Source: Zeus faber
Taxonomy: Eukaryota; Chordata; Actinopteri; Zeiformes; Zeidae
Reading direction: 5' to 3'
Length of the DNA stretch: 64,000 nucleotides
Assembly: GCA_960531495.1 (NCBI GenBank)
Contig: OY482846.1
Location: 38,502,091-38,566,090 of the forward strand
Part shown: positions 11,761-23,325 of the stretch, piece by piece
How the letters are laid out: every line of letters starts with the position of its first letter
Numbering within the stretch: the first letter of the stretch is position 1
Translations under genes and position numbers: made by a program
Notes under the pieces: generated by a model
Databases searched by the model: none
Seen by the model: only the letters and a program-made list of their open reading frames with translations
What the model was told of the DNA's origin: nothing

Positions 11761-13793
11761 TGGGTAGTGGGGTAGCAGGTAGAGGCGTGAGGAGTCCAAA
11801 AAGGCTAAAAGATAATCAAATTTCTGAATTCACAACTTTTGCGACCTTTTGCCAGACCATAACTTTCAATCTGTATGATCAGTCTTGTTTCTCGAGTGTC
11901 CCTTCATTAAGAAACGAACCTCATGTTCCACCGCCTTGGAATGATGGAGCAAAGATGGGCCATTCCAAGCAGCCGTTCTTTTGGGGATACCCTGGACTGA
12001 TCATTATTTCATGGGCAGAATGCCCAGTCCACTAAATCGCTCGATGAAAAAGCATAACTATAAGCGTCATTACAAAAACAGAAAGGGGAGGAAGAGGGAA
12101 AAAATAAATAATAATGGAACATTATTCACACAGCAAAGGCCTTGGCGACCGACCCCTGGTGAAATATGTCGGACAGCTGTCGGCTTTAATCACCGGCTCT
12201 CAAATCTGTCCGGACCTGCTGAGGTTAGGAGGTGAGAGATGCCTCTCTGGCCACGGTAGCACAGTCGCAAATTTGGCTTGACGTATGGAGACTGCTTTTA
12301 CACCCTGAACCTGTCCGGTCTCCTGTAGCGTGAGATTGTAATCTATTAGGGCGGTGGGGGCAGCTTCGGCCAGTGGGATAACGGTCCAAAGCGCTAAAAA
12401 TTCCCTGAACCAGAAATTATAAAGCGCAGATAGAGCCTGCCGCATGAAAGATCATTATCGGAAAGAGTTTGTTGGAAAAAAGGCCAAAGAGGAAGGAAGT
12501 GTGGCCAACTCCCCCGGGCATGGATTTCCACTGCGGCAACTTTTTTCAAAATGAATAAACAGGTGAATTATAGTCACTGCTTCATTAAAATGTATATCAG
12601 TGTTAGTTTGTTGTAATCTAATCGGAATGTGCACGGTCCGTTCATCACTTTGGAATATGTTAGTGAGAGTGCATCACAGCGGCCAAACAATATTTCATAT
12701 CGCATTTAAAAAAAACAAACACCATTTAAGAGCCTCACCTGTGGTTTAAGCTGGGGGCTGTTTTCTAGATTCCTTGAGATAATTGGTTGAGTCAGCTGTC
12801 AAATAAGCTGTGGATCAAAAGTCGCTCCCTCACTTACTTCCATTATGTGTTGTGAAGGCTCGGATGAGGCGAGATCGAACGTGAAGCCACCTACACGTAC
12901 GAACTCTCCGGGGAGCTTCCCGTGTCGACCTTGTCCCGATATGGATTTCCGGGGTTTCCAACTTGGTAGACTCGCCGCAAATTGCGCCAAAGATTTTGCC
13001 GATTCAGTCTCCCCGTTTGGAGGACTTGAGGCGAATTCTTCCTCCGCTGAAGGAGCAAAGACACAAATGAACGTTGAACGAATGGCATGTTTTTGTTTTT
13101 CCTTCCTCACATCTGAAGGCTATCTGCCCCTTGATGAGCTAGCACGAACACAGTGGCTAAGTACCAAGACTACAAGTCTGCTGATGGAACGCTCCCACCC
13201 CACCCCGCCCCACCCCGCCCCATGGCGCAGCGCGCACTAATGTCCAGGTTATGATGACAGATTGTCCGCATTAAAGGCTTGTTTACGTAAGCATTGTAAT
13301 GCTGGCAGCTGGCTCTTACAAAATTAAAGTGCGTGATGGAATCGCAAGAAAAAGACTGTTTCAGATGTTTGGGGAGGAAGGACGGCTGCCAATGCGCTTT
13401 ACCGTTCCGCTTGCCCTTGGAGCCAAGTGCCTCGAGCCCCCATGCGGGGCTGGATGTTGGCATCCGACGCCAACGTTGATTGGATCCCCGCTGTGTCTGT
13501 TGTCTAATAAATCAACCGAACCCACCTCACCTCAACACCCATCCCCCACCCCGCCTCAACACCCAGCCCCCACTCGTTTCTGGTTTTCACCGCCGGTCAA
13601 AGTCAACCGACTCGGGTATTCCGTCCAGGAGCTTGAAGGATAAAGGTGTCAATTTCAACGCCATCGCTAGATAGATACCATAAGCGCACGCCTCAGATTG
13701 GAATGTCTAGGTGATTTTTATGGTAGGTTTTTGAGAACCAGCGACTCTATTGGTACAAGACGGTAGGTTTGATGGTTCTTGGGGTAAGTCAAT

Positions 13794-14279
13794 CACAATG
13801 AAAAGATGTTCAGCTCTTTTTTTGGCGATTTAAATCTTTAGTAATGACTTGTAAAAAGATCCGATACATTTTGGCTCTTTTTGCATTTGATTTAGTCGTA
13901 ATAACGGGGACCAAAAGAGTGGAGTTGTGAATGGAATTCCACATGAATCCTTTAATTCTGTCAAAATCCTTTATTTTGGTGGAAAGGAACAATTGACTTG
14001 TAAAGAGCTGCAGCTGCCCTTTTCTATGTGAGGGCTGCAGAGCTTGAGGCGACTCACGGCTCCTCTCCTTCCCAAATCGATTTGGGATTCTTTTCCTCTG
14101 ATTGAGGTACATGTGTGGCTCGCAACTCTTGGCTCTTTTCGTTTGCAAATCAAGATTCAAGTCTCAGGGAATGAGTCTGGCTGAGTGAGTCTGGCTGTAG
14201 TTATCGAGTCAAGAATGAACGGTGTCATTTAAAAGATTTGTTTGCTAAGAATGACTTGCTCTCGAGCCTTGCATCACTA
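13794..14279 (+). mobile_element. hAT-like MITE (family A), both ends present
   Basis: The left end CAATGAAAAGATGTTCAGCTC and the right end GAGCCTTGCATCACTA are inverted relatives, matching the TAGTGATGAAAAG...GGCTC consensus suggested by the other copies. The interior is rich in GGCTCTTTT, GACTC and CTTGGCTC words. At about 486 bp it is the most complete copy here. It has no transposase, so movement would have needed a partner element. Confidence 0.6.
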
Positions 14280-14472
14280 CTGCTGAATTTCAATAGGTGT
14301 AAACCCTATTCAGGATTGTTGTGCAATGAATGCACATTTTCACTTCTTCGTTATTTATTCTACAGATGTTTTGCAGATCCTACAGATGTTAAAATCATAT
14401 TTCAACATAGTAACTTTCCCCATGTTTTACCTTTATGTAATAATATATAAAATGCAATACACTATATATACA

Positions 14473-14474
<2 letters not shown>

Positions 14475-14549
<75 letters not shown>
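14475..14549. repeat. (TA)n microsatellite
   Basis: Pure AT/TA tract of about 75 bp, able to extrude as a cruciform. Confidence 0.97.
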
Positions 14550-14553
<4 letters not shown>

Positions 14554-15634
14554 AACATATTCAAAAACATAATGTGTTATAAAAATCTCAATCCCCCAAT
14601 CTTCCTCCAGTTGACCAAATTTGGCAACCCTGCCTTGCTGCTGGTGCAAAGATGGATGTGGTTATGAATGATCAGAACGTGGCCTATTTTGGGAACCTGC
14701 ACTGTTTGTCCGATTATGGCTTCCGATCGCATTTAGTAAATTATTTGAATATTTTAAGAACGGGCTTTGCATATTTAAGCCATCCAATTTGTCTGCCCTG
14801 TGATTTATTTTGCATTTTTCCGATGACAAAGTTTCAATGGAAAGCAGAAACATCATTCATTTCATTAGAAACATTGTGAGCAAAACAAACAAAACAATAA
14901 CAGCAACAGCACGGTGCAACAACGGTACATCGCAAATATTTGTATGACAAAATGAATCGTCAACAAAAACGGCCATTGTTATGACAGCAATCAAGAAGTC
15001 GGGTAGTTGGCCGGTTTTACCGCGCGGACACAGAAACCTCAGCCCCACATGTCTCTCTCTCGTAGAATATCAGTCTTCCAGATGGGTGGTACAAAGGAAA
15101 CTCCATAAACTTTAACCCCAAATTTAAATGAGTGGCAGAAAGGACACCAATGGCAGCGGATGGCGGTTAATGGAAAGACGGAGGGAACGAGGGGCGAAAG
15201 AGCGAGTGTTTTGCAGAGAGTGATTGTGAGAGGACAGCGGTGGCAGAAGATGTCCTCTGCACAGTGATTAATTCCGGGCCCAATGTGATTTATGGCCCCA
15301 CCATGGCTGTTTTGTAGGTCACTTTGGTGCCACATCACTCAAGCTGCGCAAACAACAAGTCTGATAGCGGCGATGGTTAACTGTAAAGGAGTACACACAG
15401 GCATTTGTGCAAAAATTAAATGTTTGATTTGGGATTTCTGATAGCCTGTCCTGTCATTTAAAATAAAGGGAATTTACAAAATGATAAACTGGGAGGTAAT
15501 TATCTATATGTGACATGTAAGCATACAAACCGAGCAACGGAGCATAAATTAATAACCTGCTAACGGAGCCACTGAACATCACACGTCTTGCCTTTAGGGC
15601 TGGAACCGAGAAGCAAGGACCAATCAGAAACACA
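14550..15634. other. Unassigned stretch
   Basis: Single-copy-looking DNA. The minus frame at 15,338-15,039 (99 codons) is unrecognised. No repeat signature was noticed. Confidence 0.35.
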
Positions 15635-16400
15635 AGACAATCGGCGACAATCGGCGCCCCCTGAAGGTAGTCGTAGATACTACACCAAAATAACTGCACT
15701 AGACCACATTTTTGAGAAATGCTTGAACTTTTCCACACAATATTATGGTTGTGATTATGATTATAATCATCAATAACATGAGATTGAACAAGGAACATTT
15801 TTTTTCTATCTGAAGTGCTGCACAAAACAGGGTTGGAAACTTCTCAGAAGTCAACTTCTTACATTCTAACAGTGCAAAAAAAAATCCACAGTTAAAGTAA
15901 AAAAACAACAACAACATAAATTTGTGACAATTACTGACAAATAGTGCCGCCTCCAGGAAGCCAAACCAAATGCTCCTCCACGAGGCTTCTTAGCTTTCGT
16001 AGCAGAGGGGTCTTGCCACGCAAATCTCTTCTTCACTCAAATGGCTCAGTAAAGCAAGCGGTAACAATCAGTTTCATTGTGCTATTGGTGATAAATAGCG
16101 CCCCCTAAAGGAAGCCACAGAACTGCACCACTCACACTCTTGGCCTTGGTAGCAGAGGGGTCTTGCAACGCTGGTTGTTTGGTTGCTAAAATGGCTATGG
16201 ACCAATGAACAGGAAATTAATCACAATAATAATAATCGGTAGCCTTGGACAATTAGCAACAAATAGCGTCCGCTGAAGAAAACCATAGAAAATACACCAA
16301 TGTTTCTGAACGTGACGCTCTTCTTCCACAAGGCCTCATAGTGGAGGGGTCTTGCAACGCCGGTCATTCGGTAGCTGGATGTCTGTCCCACGCTATTTGG
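15635..16400. repeat. Repeat with 150-200 bp internal units, cluster 1
   Basis: A block containing AAATAGCGCCCCCT(G/A)AAGGAAGCCA, ACGAGGCTTCTTAG and AGCAGAGGGGTCTTGCAACG is repeated: the last motif falls at about 16,001, 16,151 and 16,341. A partial unit starts near 15,650. The same units recur at 29.44-29.83 kb. The family seems to be a dispersed repeat with internal tandem copies; no coding sequence is visible. Confidence 0.75.
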
Positions 16401-19399
16401 GATTATAACAGTTGTCTGTCTGGCATTGATCAACAACATTTGAGAACCTCCGTCAATATATCACGGCTAATTTGCTCAACAAGCGAATATAATATTACAG
16501 ATTGTACCTTCTTAATGGGCTCCAACCACTCGCAACCAATCTGGTAGTGAGTGGGAGTTGTCGCTGTAATCTTACAAGTACATTAACAGCAAGGTCTTAA
16601 TTGCACCAGTAAATCTCGATCATATAGACAGTGAACACATGTAGCGTTGTCTGCAAATGGCTTTTCGTAAGCTCAGTCAAAGTGTTATTTTGGAGCAGCA
16701 TAGAGTAAGGTCATTGTACAGTTAACTGTACAACTTTTCACCTACGTAACGCAGGTTTCCAAAACGACTGGGAGCGTCGCTGGCAGGTTAGTCTCACTTA
16801 CAAGTGATTGTTTTTTCGTCCTACGGCCCCTGTGTACGTATTAGCAGTGCGATTACATGCATTATTAACAGATCCGTCAAATTTCATCTATTTTTAGCGC
16901 GGATGAGGAATAGACCAACGCCGACGGTGTGTATAAATTTGGAGTGGCTTAATTGACTGAAATTAAAGCTTCCATTAGGAACATCAATTAAGGTGTTGCT
17001 CGGCAACATCAACCCCCAAAATTCATTTCTTCAATTATTCTGCTGAAGTTAATTCCCTTTTCTCGATGTGCCACTGGGATTATTAATGCAGATTTCAAAT
17101 GGGAATAGTGTTCGAAATATTAAAGTCCTCCGAAGAATTTACTTAATGCAGAAATGATGTTCCAATTATTTTTCACTGCGCGTATGTTGAAATATACTCT
17201 TTCAGGGACATTTTTTTTTTAAATCTGACTCGGCTGCTCAAATGTGTTCTATCTTTTCTGTGGATGTCTTTTTCTCTTCAGTGTGACAGCAGGAATATTC
17301 ATGTGTATAAAGATAATTAGATGCACACATACATATATTCATAGATGTCTGTATTTTGTATGTACAGTATATATTTTATATATACGTATATGTGTATATA
17401 TATATCTATATATACATATATATTGTTACATTTCTGATGTTATATATTTATATATACATATATACAACAGTTCAGTTTTGTGTCATTTTTATAGATGCCG
17501 CTTGTATTCCAAACTGTTAATTTATTTTCATTTTATTATCTTTTACAATGTTATTTGTTAATATTATTATCATTTTATTTGTATTCATATTAATTTCAAT
17601 ATTATTTTGTATTTTATTAATTTCTATTTTGGATTTTTTAAACTTTTTCTCTATTTAGCTCTGTACCTCTCGGCTTCACCGCCAATGAGGGTGACCTCAG
17701 TGATGCATTGAGACTTAAATAAAGGTTGAATGGATGATAGGTAGGAAAAAAAGCCAACTGACATGAACAATTCATGGACATGCTTCCCCATAAACAAAGC
17801 CCGTTCCCGCAGTCTGCAGCCTGGGACCCCCCGCCGCCGAGCACCGCACCATGGGGAAGTTTTGAAGTATTTTGATCCAACTGAAGGCAAAACACACTCT
17901 TTATGAACAGTTTTTAAAAACTCAATTTGAATTGCAAATGTTTTGTTTGTTTTCTCGCAGACGTCTTTGTGAATTGTGTGGCATGTAAGATTTGTAAACC
18001 CAAAAGAACTCCCAGAAGAGGGAGAGACGCAAACTCCCCCGAGTCCACTGCCACAACTGGATTATTCCAGCAAAAATGTTGTTTATTGTTTTAAAAAGCA
18101 GGCTTGACACATTTGGACGTGGTGTGGACCCTCTCATCATTACACAGGCAAATTGCATCGACTCACATATCATTGAATACCTGACTCATAAGCATATGGC
18201 TGTATATTTTGCCATTTGTCCAAATAACATTGTTGCGTGTGTGTGTGTACTTGCCTATGTGCTCCTTAACCCCCAAAGTTCCATTAGACGATTTTGTTTG
18301 TTTTGGGTTTAGATAGAAGCCGGTGCACGTCAAGCTGCCATCTAGGACGCAGCGGTAGGAAATCACGCGGGCCAGACAATAGAGCCGACTAACAGATGTT
18401 TCTTTACCCATGCGGTAGATCCAACCTGAAATGCACTCGGCTTCATTAACATCATCTGTCCAACTCATCTTGATTTCATAATTCAAACCGAAGGCAAAGA
18501 AGGTCAGGCGTGCCTAATTAACCGGAGAACTCCGGTGATGAAGCATATACACACCTCTGTCATTGTACGTAAAGGATTTGTCTGGAACAGCTGAAGGGGC
18601 TGCTAGTCGGCAGCTGTGGACTAGAAAACAGATCAGTTGGGGAGGTAGCCCCGAGACCCCGGGTACCCAAACTATCCCCTCAATCAAACCTTATTTAATC
18701 CAAGATACCAATTAATTTGGTCTGTGTGTATTTATTAGCAGCCAGTGGTCGTTTCTGTCTGAATTGGTTCTATTTTCATGAAAGAGGAAGCAACGTTTTT
18801 AGGGCGTCCGAGACATTAGGACAGATAGTCCAGGAATTTGTTCCAATTTCCATTTGCATTAACACTCCTGTTTATATATATTCAAATATTTGTCTCTAAG
18901 GAAACATACGCCTTAAATCAGTGAAGGCCTCGTGACCCCATCGCTGTGATCTCTGGGGTCCCCCTATTGAGGTCTAGCAGCCTAGATTGGATATCACTGA
19001 CACTTTTACAGTATGATAGTGAGGGATGGACGTTAGGCCCACGGCGATGGCCCGTAGGGAAGCGGTTGCACAGAGCACGCGTGAATTGTGTCAGTGGGTC
19101 CAGTCACTAGATAGGCCCTATTGGTGGTGGCAGTTGGAGATGGATGGTAACCACCAAGTAGGTCTGTATGGTATCGGTGCAACCAAGTAAGCCTAAAAGG
19201 TACCAGTGGTGTTAAGCCACTGGGCAGACCCGTACGTTATTCATGGTGGTAGTTGGGGCCTTCTTGGAGGAGTAGTGGGCAACCAAACATCGGTCAAAGA
19301 AGTTGTCCACTTGATACCCTCAGTGAAATGCCTGAAGCTCTTTCCTTAAGAGTAGGGACCAGTGTGTAAAATTGTTTGACTAAACTGGGATTCTGTGTG
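16401..19399. other. Unassigned, partly TAAT-rich
   Basis: TAATTG, CAATTA and TTAATT homeodomain-type words are dense at about 16,940-17,180. AT-rich DNA with TATATA runs spans 17,320-17,640. A GGT/ACC-rich patch with loosely repeated CCAAGTA and AGGT words lies at 19,020-19,330. No gene is recognised. Confidence 0.35.
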
Positions 19400-19445
19400 T
19401 TAGGGTTAGGGTTAGGGTTAGGGTTAGGGTTAACCCTAACCCTAA
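19400..19445. repeat. Interstitial telomeric repeat, head-to-head
   Basis: Five perfect TTAGGG units (19,400-19,429) are followed directly by TTAACCCTAACCCTAA (19,430-19,445). The strands therefore switch from G-rich to C-rich at a central TTAA. This orientation is the one expected where two chromosome ends fuse, but the array is only 46 bp long, so local inversion or repair-template copying is equally possible. Confidence 0.9.
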
Positions 19446-20309
19446 TTATCAGCACAAGCCATCTAACCGCTTTATAAGATTAAAGTTTGAAAGTTTGAGA
19501 GCTGATATCAAACAGTTGTTTTAGAACTATACATGTATTGACATCCCCCCTTAAACAAGCAAAGGGAGCAATGGATTTTTTGCTCCCAAAGTTTGGAGAT
19601 AATTATTTTGGTTATCTTCAAACCATGATAAAAGTTGGAGATCCAACTTGAATCCGGCTTTTTTTTTTATACTGAGGAATGTTTCGCTCGGGGTGACAGG
19701 GCTATTTTAGCCAAGATGTTTTTAATCATTTCTTTAAAACTTAGTTGTTAACTTGATGTATTACTTTGCTGCTATCTTGGCCCCCGGACAAATGCTCCTT
19801 AAGCCTAAAAAAATGCATTTCTCTCCAACATTTGAAATATGACATGAAAAAGAATGGGCCAAACCATGCCATCAGAACTAGAAAGTTATTTTGTGTTATG
19901 TATTTTTAACATAACATTAGCGAAACAATAGATTATAATTCAAAATTTCTCCAAAGAAGAGGCATCTTGTGACCAAGATGACAAAATTACCTCGACATGA
20001 GAGTCACCGACCGGCACCGTTGAATCAGCATGTCTTTGTCTCTTTTGTTGTTCCTTAGATTTTTATCTATCACGATTTATGGGATCTCATCGGATTTTAT
20101 GCGTTGAAATGAGCTCATTCCTGTCAGGGTGTCGGCGGCCGGCTGACTTGTGGTGCCCCGTGGCGCCACCATAGTCATGTCTCAACCGGACAGTTCTCGG
20201 TACTGCTCCTGTCAGGGATATTGGCGGACCACGCCACGGGAGAGCGTAACACACGGAAACTCAGTGACAAGTCACATGACGGGGGCTTGTGTGTAACTGG
20301 ACTACTGAA
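19446..20309. other. Unassigned stretch
   Basis: Mixed DNA with a GC-richer part at 20,125-20,280 (GGCGGCCGGCTGAC, GTGGCGCCACC). No gene or known repeat is recognised. Confidence 0.35.
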
Positions 20310-20580
20310 TCAAGGCTCGCAAACGATTCGTCCATAACAAATAAAACCTTGAAATGACTTGGGAGCCATGACTGCAACAAAAGAGTCATTCATTTGACTC
20401 TGAGTGAGTTCATCTTCTACTCGTGAACAGAAAAATAATTGCAGAGGATTAAATCAAAGGTGAAGACATTTCACAAAATTCATATTTGATGTGACTTCGC
20501 CTTTCGCCCAAATAAATAATTGTGACAGGATTTAATGACTCTTGTGAGAATTCCAAAAAGAGCCAAACTTTTCATCACTA
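20310..20580 (+). mobile_element. hAT-like MITE (family A), right end intact
   Basis: The right end reads AAAAAGAGCCAAACTTTTCATCACTA. Upstream are family words such as GAGTCATTCATTTGACTC, GATTAAAT and AATAAATAAT that also occur in the copy at 56.8-57.2 kb. The left boundary is approximate. Confidence 0.6.
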
Positions 20581-23216
20581 AATTGGACGTACATGGGGAG
20601 CATTCACATACTGTTCTCGTCTTGACAGGATCATTTTTGGCGCTTGAATCAAGTAAAATCCTGTAACAAACACATGCCAGGTGACACACAGGGTGTTGAG
20701 GTCTTTGAAGAAAGACAGTTTAATGAATTAACAAAATCTGGAGTCGTACCGTGTAAGATTTATGTAAGCGGTGCATGTTTTATTTATTTTTTATTTTTTT
20801 ACCAACGCACTCGTTTTACCCTCTCAAAGGGTTTTTTTTTATTTTATTTTTTTGGTACTTAAAAAAAAAAATGTGATTAATAAATTCCCAAAGGGAAGAC
20901 AGTGAGAGGTCAGAATCTGCATCAGAAAGTAGCAGATGCTCAAGTAAGGCTCGCTGCTCTTCCCTTTAGGCAAAGCGTGTAATTGGAGCTACATTAAAAG
21001 TCTGCTTTCACCCTGTGTATGACGGATCAAGTAAAACTAAAAAAATCACAATGACATAAAAACACACCAAACAAATATAACATATTACACATACATATCA
21101 TGTTAGCCGCCTAAAGTTTGACTGATATAGAACGCTATCTATCCTCTAGTGTAATTCTAGTCTTATGTTGTGTATATAAGCATTTTAGCAAGCTTTCCTT
21201 TTAACAGAACAACCAAAAGATTTGAAATTTTCCAAAATTGACAAAAAGGTTTTTGTTTTTTTTAACCAGTATTTCTCAGTATAGGGTAATGGACCCTGTG
21301 GGTCCTCAAATATGTTCCAGTGGGTCCCCAGCAAAAAAGGTAAAAGTTGCATTTCAACATTGTTGAATTTACAAGAGGTAAGCGCTGTTAGAGAATGCAC
21401 AAAGACGACTGATCCAAATGTCGCTGTTATCTCCATAAATATATTATAGCCAGTTATGGAAATTTGGATTAATTCATATCACATAATATGAATCTTCTAA
21501 GATTGCGATCCCATAGTCAAATTGTAATGAATGGGGATTGTTGTCTAATACAGTTCATATCAAACTGAGTGTACTTGATGTGGAAAAGGTTTTAAATCAC
21601 TTTTTGAATCCTGTAGCTGTAAATTGTTTATTCACAGGACGCTGCAAAATGCTTGCCGTCATATTAGTCATGAAGTGCCGGGCAAACGCTTTTGGGACTC
21701 ATGAACGGTTTGTTTGTTTGTTTCAAATTGTTTGTAGCAAACAAATCTTTTAAAGGACTCAGGAGTCGGCAGTCACTCCGGCAAAACACTCTTTTGCAGA
21801 CATCAACATCTCTTTTTGCCAGAAGAGAACAGCCCTGAGCTGCCAGTCACACGTGTGCCTCAAGCTTTTTCGTATTGATTTACACTTTCTGTGGATTGCT
21901 TTGAGAGTTCCCTTCACAACTTATTGTTCTTCATCGCTGACGGGAAGTCACCCGCCCCTTTTCTCAATCTTCTGATCCATTGATTTGGGATTCACGACTT
22001 AACGACACCTTGCTACGCTGCTTTATCTAATTCAATACGGCTGCCATACACTTATTTGCTGCATCATTGTGTTCTTGCCAGCAAAGGCGCATCCCGCCAC
22101 CAACAATGGAAACGGCATATAGGACACGCATAGCACACATACATTGAATGGCTGTTTCTTATGAAGTGTCAGCTAAATTATATAACAAACATGATATTTT
22201 GTTTCGCAAAATAATCTCACGGATTACCACTTTAAGTGTCACCATTTCATATGTGGCGATTAAAAAAAAAATGACGGCGCGACAGAATAAATATTACAAA
22301 TCTGGCACCGTCACAGCAACTCAGCGGGGGGGTTGGACAAATAAATAAAAACAAAATATCCGACACGTATCAACAGCAAAGCTCATTTTGCTTTGCCAAG
22401 AAGCCCTGGAACGCGGGTCCAGGGCTTCCTATTGGCCGCTGTATCTTTACTCACGTCAAAGCGAAAGGAATAATTTTTTTGTTCATCCCTTTTGGCAAAG
22501 ATCATCCCACTTTTTACGACACCCATCCTCTGGGGGCTCAACAAAAAAGCCAAGGACTCGATGAGATTCCGGCTTCCAAAACAGCTAAAGTTATTGCCCG
22601 GCGGTTCTTCCAGCGAGCCGTTATCATTTGACAACGGTCACTTGTTCTGAAGCCTGGAACACTGTGGGCACTCTCTGCTGATAATGTGGTTTATTTGACG
22701 TTTTTTTGTCCCTTATTGCTGCTATTTTTCCTTCATTTCTGGGTGTTATTTTTGTTGTCAACCTTCTCCAAGAATTTAGAGAGAGAGAGACCGTTGATGG
22801 CTATGACAGTTTGAGCCGTTCGAGCTAAGCCCCCGAAACCCGAGCGACCGAAAGCCACATTTGTCTTCGGAGCCGGCAGACGCATAAGCGACCGGCACGT
22901 CCGGACATATTCTTGTAAAGCATGTAGTCTTCAGGGTCTGTTGGAGGGGCCGGGGTAACATATAATGTATTAATAGACGCATGCCCAAACTTCAACTTGT
23001 TTCTGTTAATTAAAGCTAACGGCATTTACATATTCTTCTGTGAAGCTTTTTCGGTGCGTCGTTTTTCAGCTTCTAAGTCTCTGTGGTCTAGATGCAAGCT
23101 GCCAGCCTGAAGGTGATTCCTCCAAAAGCTTCCCAAGAGGAAGTGAATGGAGTCACTCGCAGCACCGCAAATCCGATCCCCCTGAAGCTTAAACAATCAT
23201 TAGAAGGACAAAATAA
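20581..23216. other. Mostly unassigned DNA
   Basis: A possible remnant of MITE family A lies at about 21,690-21,880 (GGGACTCATGAACG, AGGACTCAGGAGTC, TCACACGTGTGCCTCAAGC). A GC-richer, single-copy-looking patch lies at 22,790-22,990. Open frames are small and unrecognised. Confidence 0.35.
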
Positions 23217-23221
23217 TGATA

Positions 23222-23264
<43 letters not shown>

Positions 23265-23325
23265 TGATGATGATGATGATGATGATCATAATGATGATGA
23301 TGATGATGATGATGATAATAATTAT
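23217..23325. repeat. Compound (AAT)n/(GAT)n microsatellite
   Basis: An AAT tract runs into two GAT tracts split by CATAAT. The Asn/Asp-rich frame crossing it is low-complexity. AAT words continue near 23,395-23,430. Confidence 0.95.

Larger units (their letters stand above)
9850..13793. other. Mostly single-copy-looking DNA
   Basis: I see no transposon signature here apart from a short TG run (10,069-10,098) and TA runs at 11,415-11,444 and 11,714-11,755. A CCCACCCCGC-type repeat lies at 13,195-13,220. Open frames at 12,845-13,240 (131 codons, plus) and on the opposite strand overlap, and I recognise neither. The block could hold conserved noncoding elements. Confidence 0.35.

Noticed and set aside
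12845-13240. 131-codon plus frame and 103-codon minus frame in single-copy-looking DNA
   Set aside because: The frames overlap on opposite strands, show no motif I know, and lack clear splice or promoter context.
19400-19445. True chromosome end
   Set aside because: The array is only 46 bp, changes strand in the middle, and is followed by ordinary sequence on both sides.
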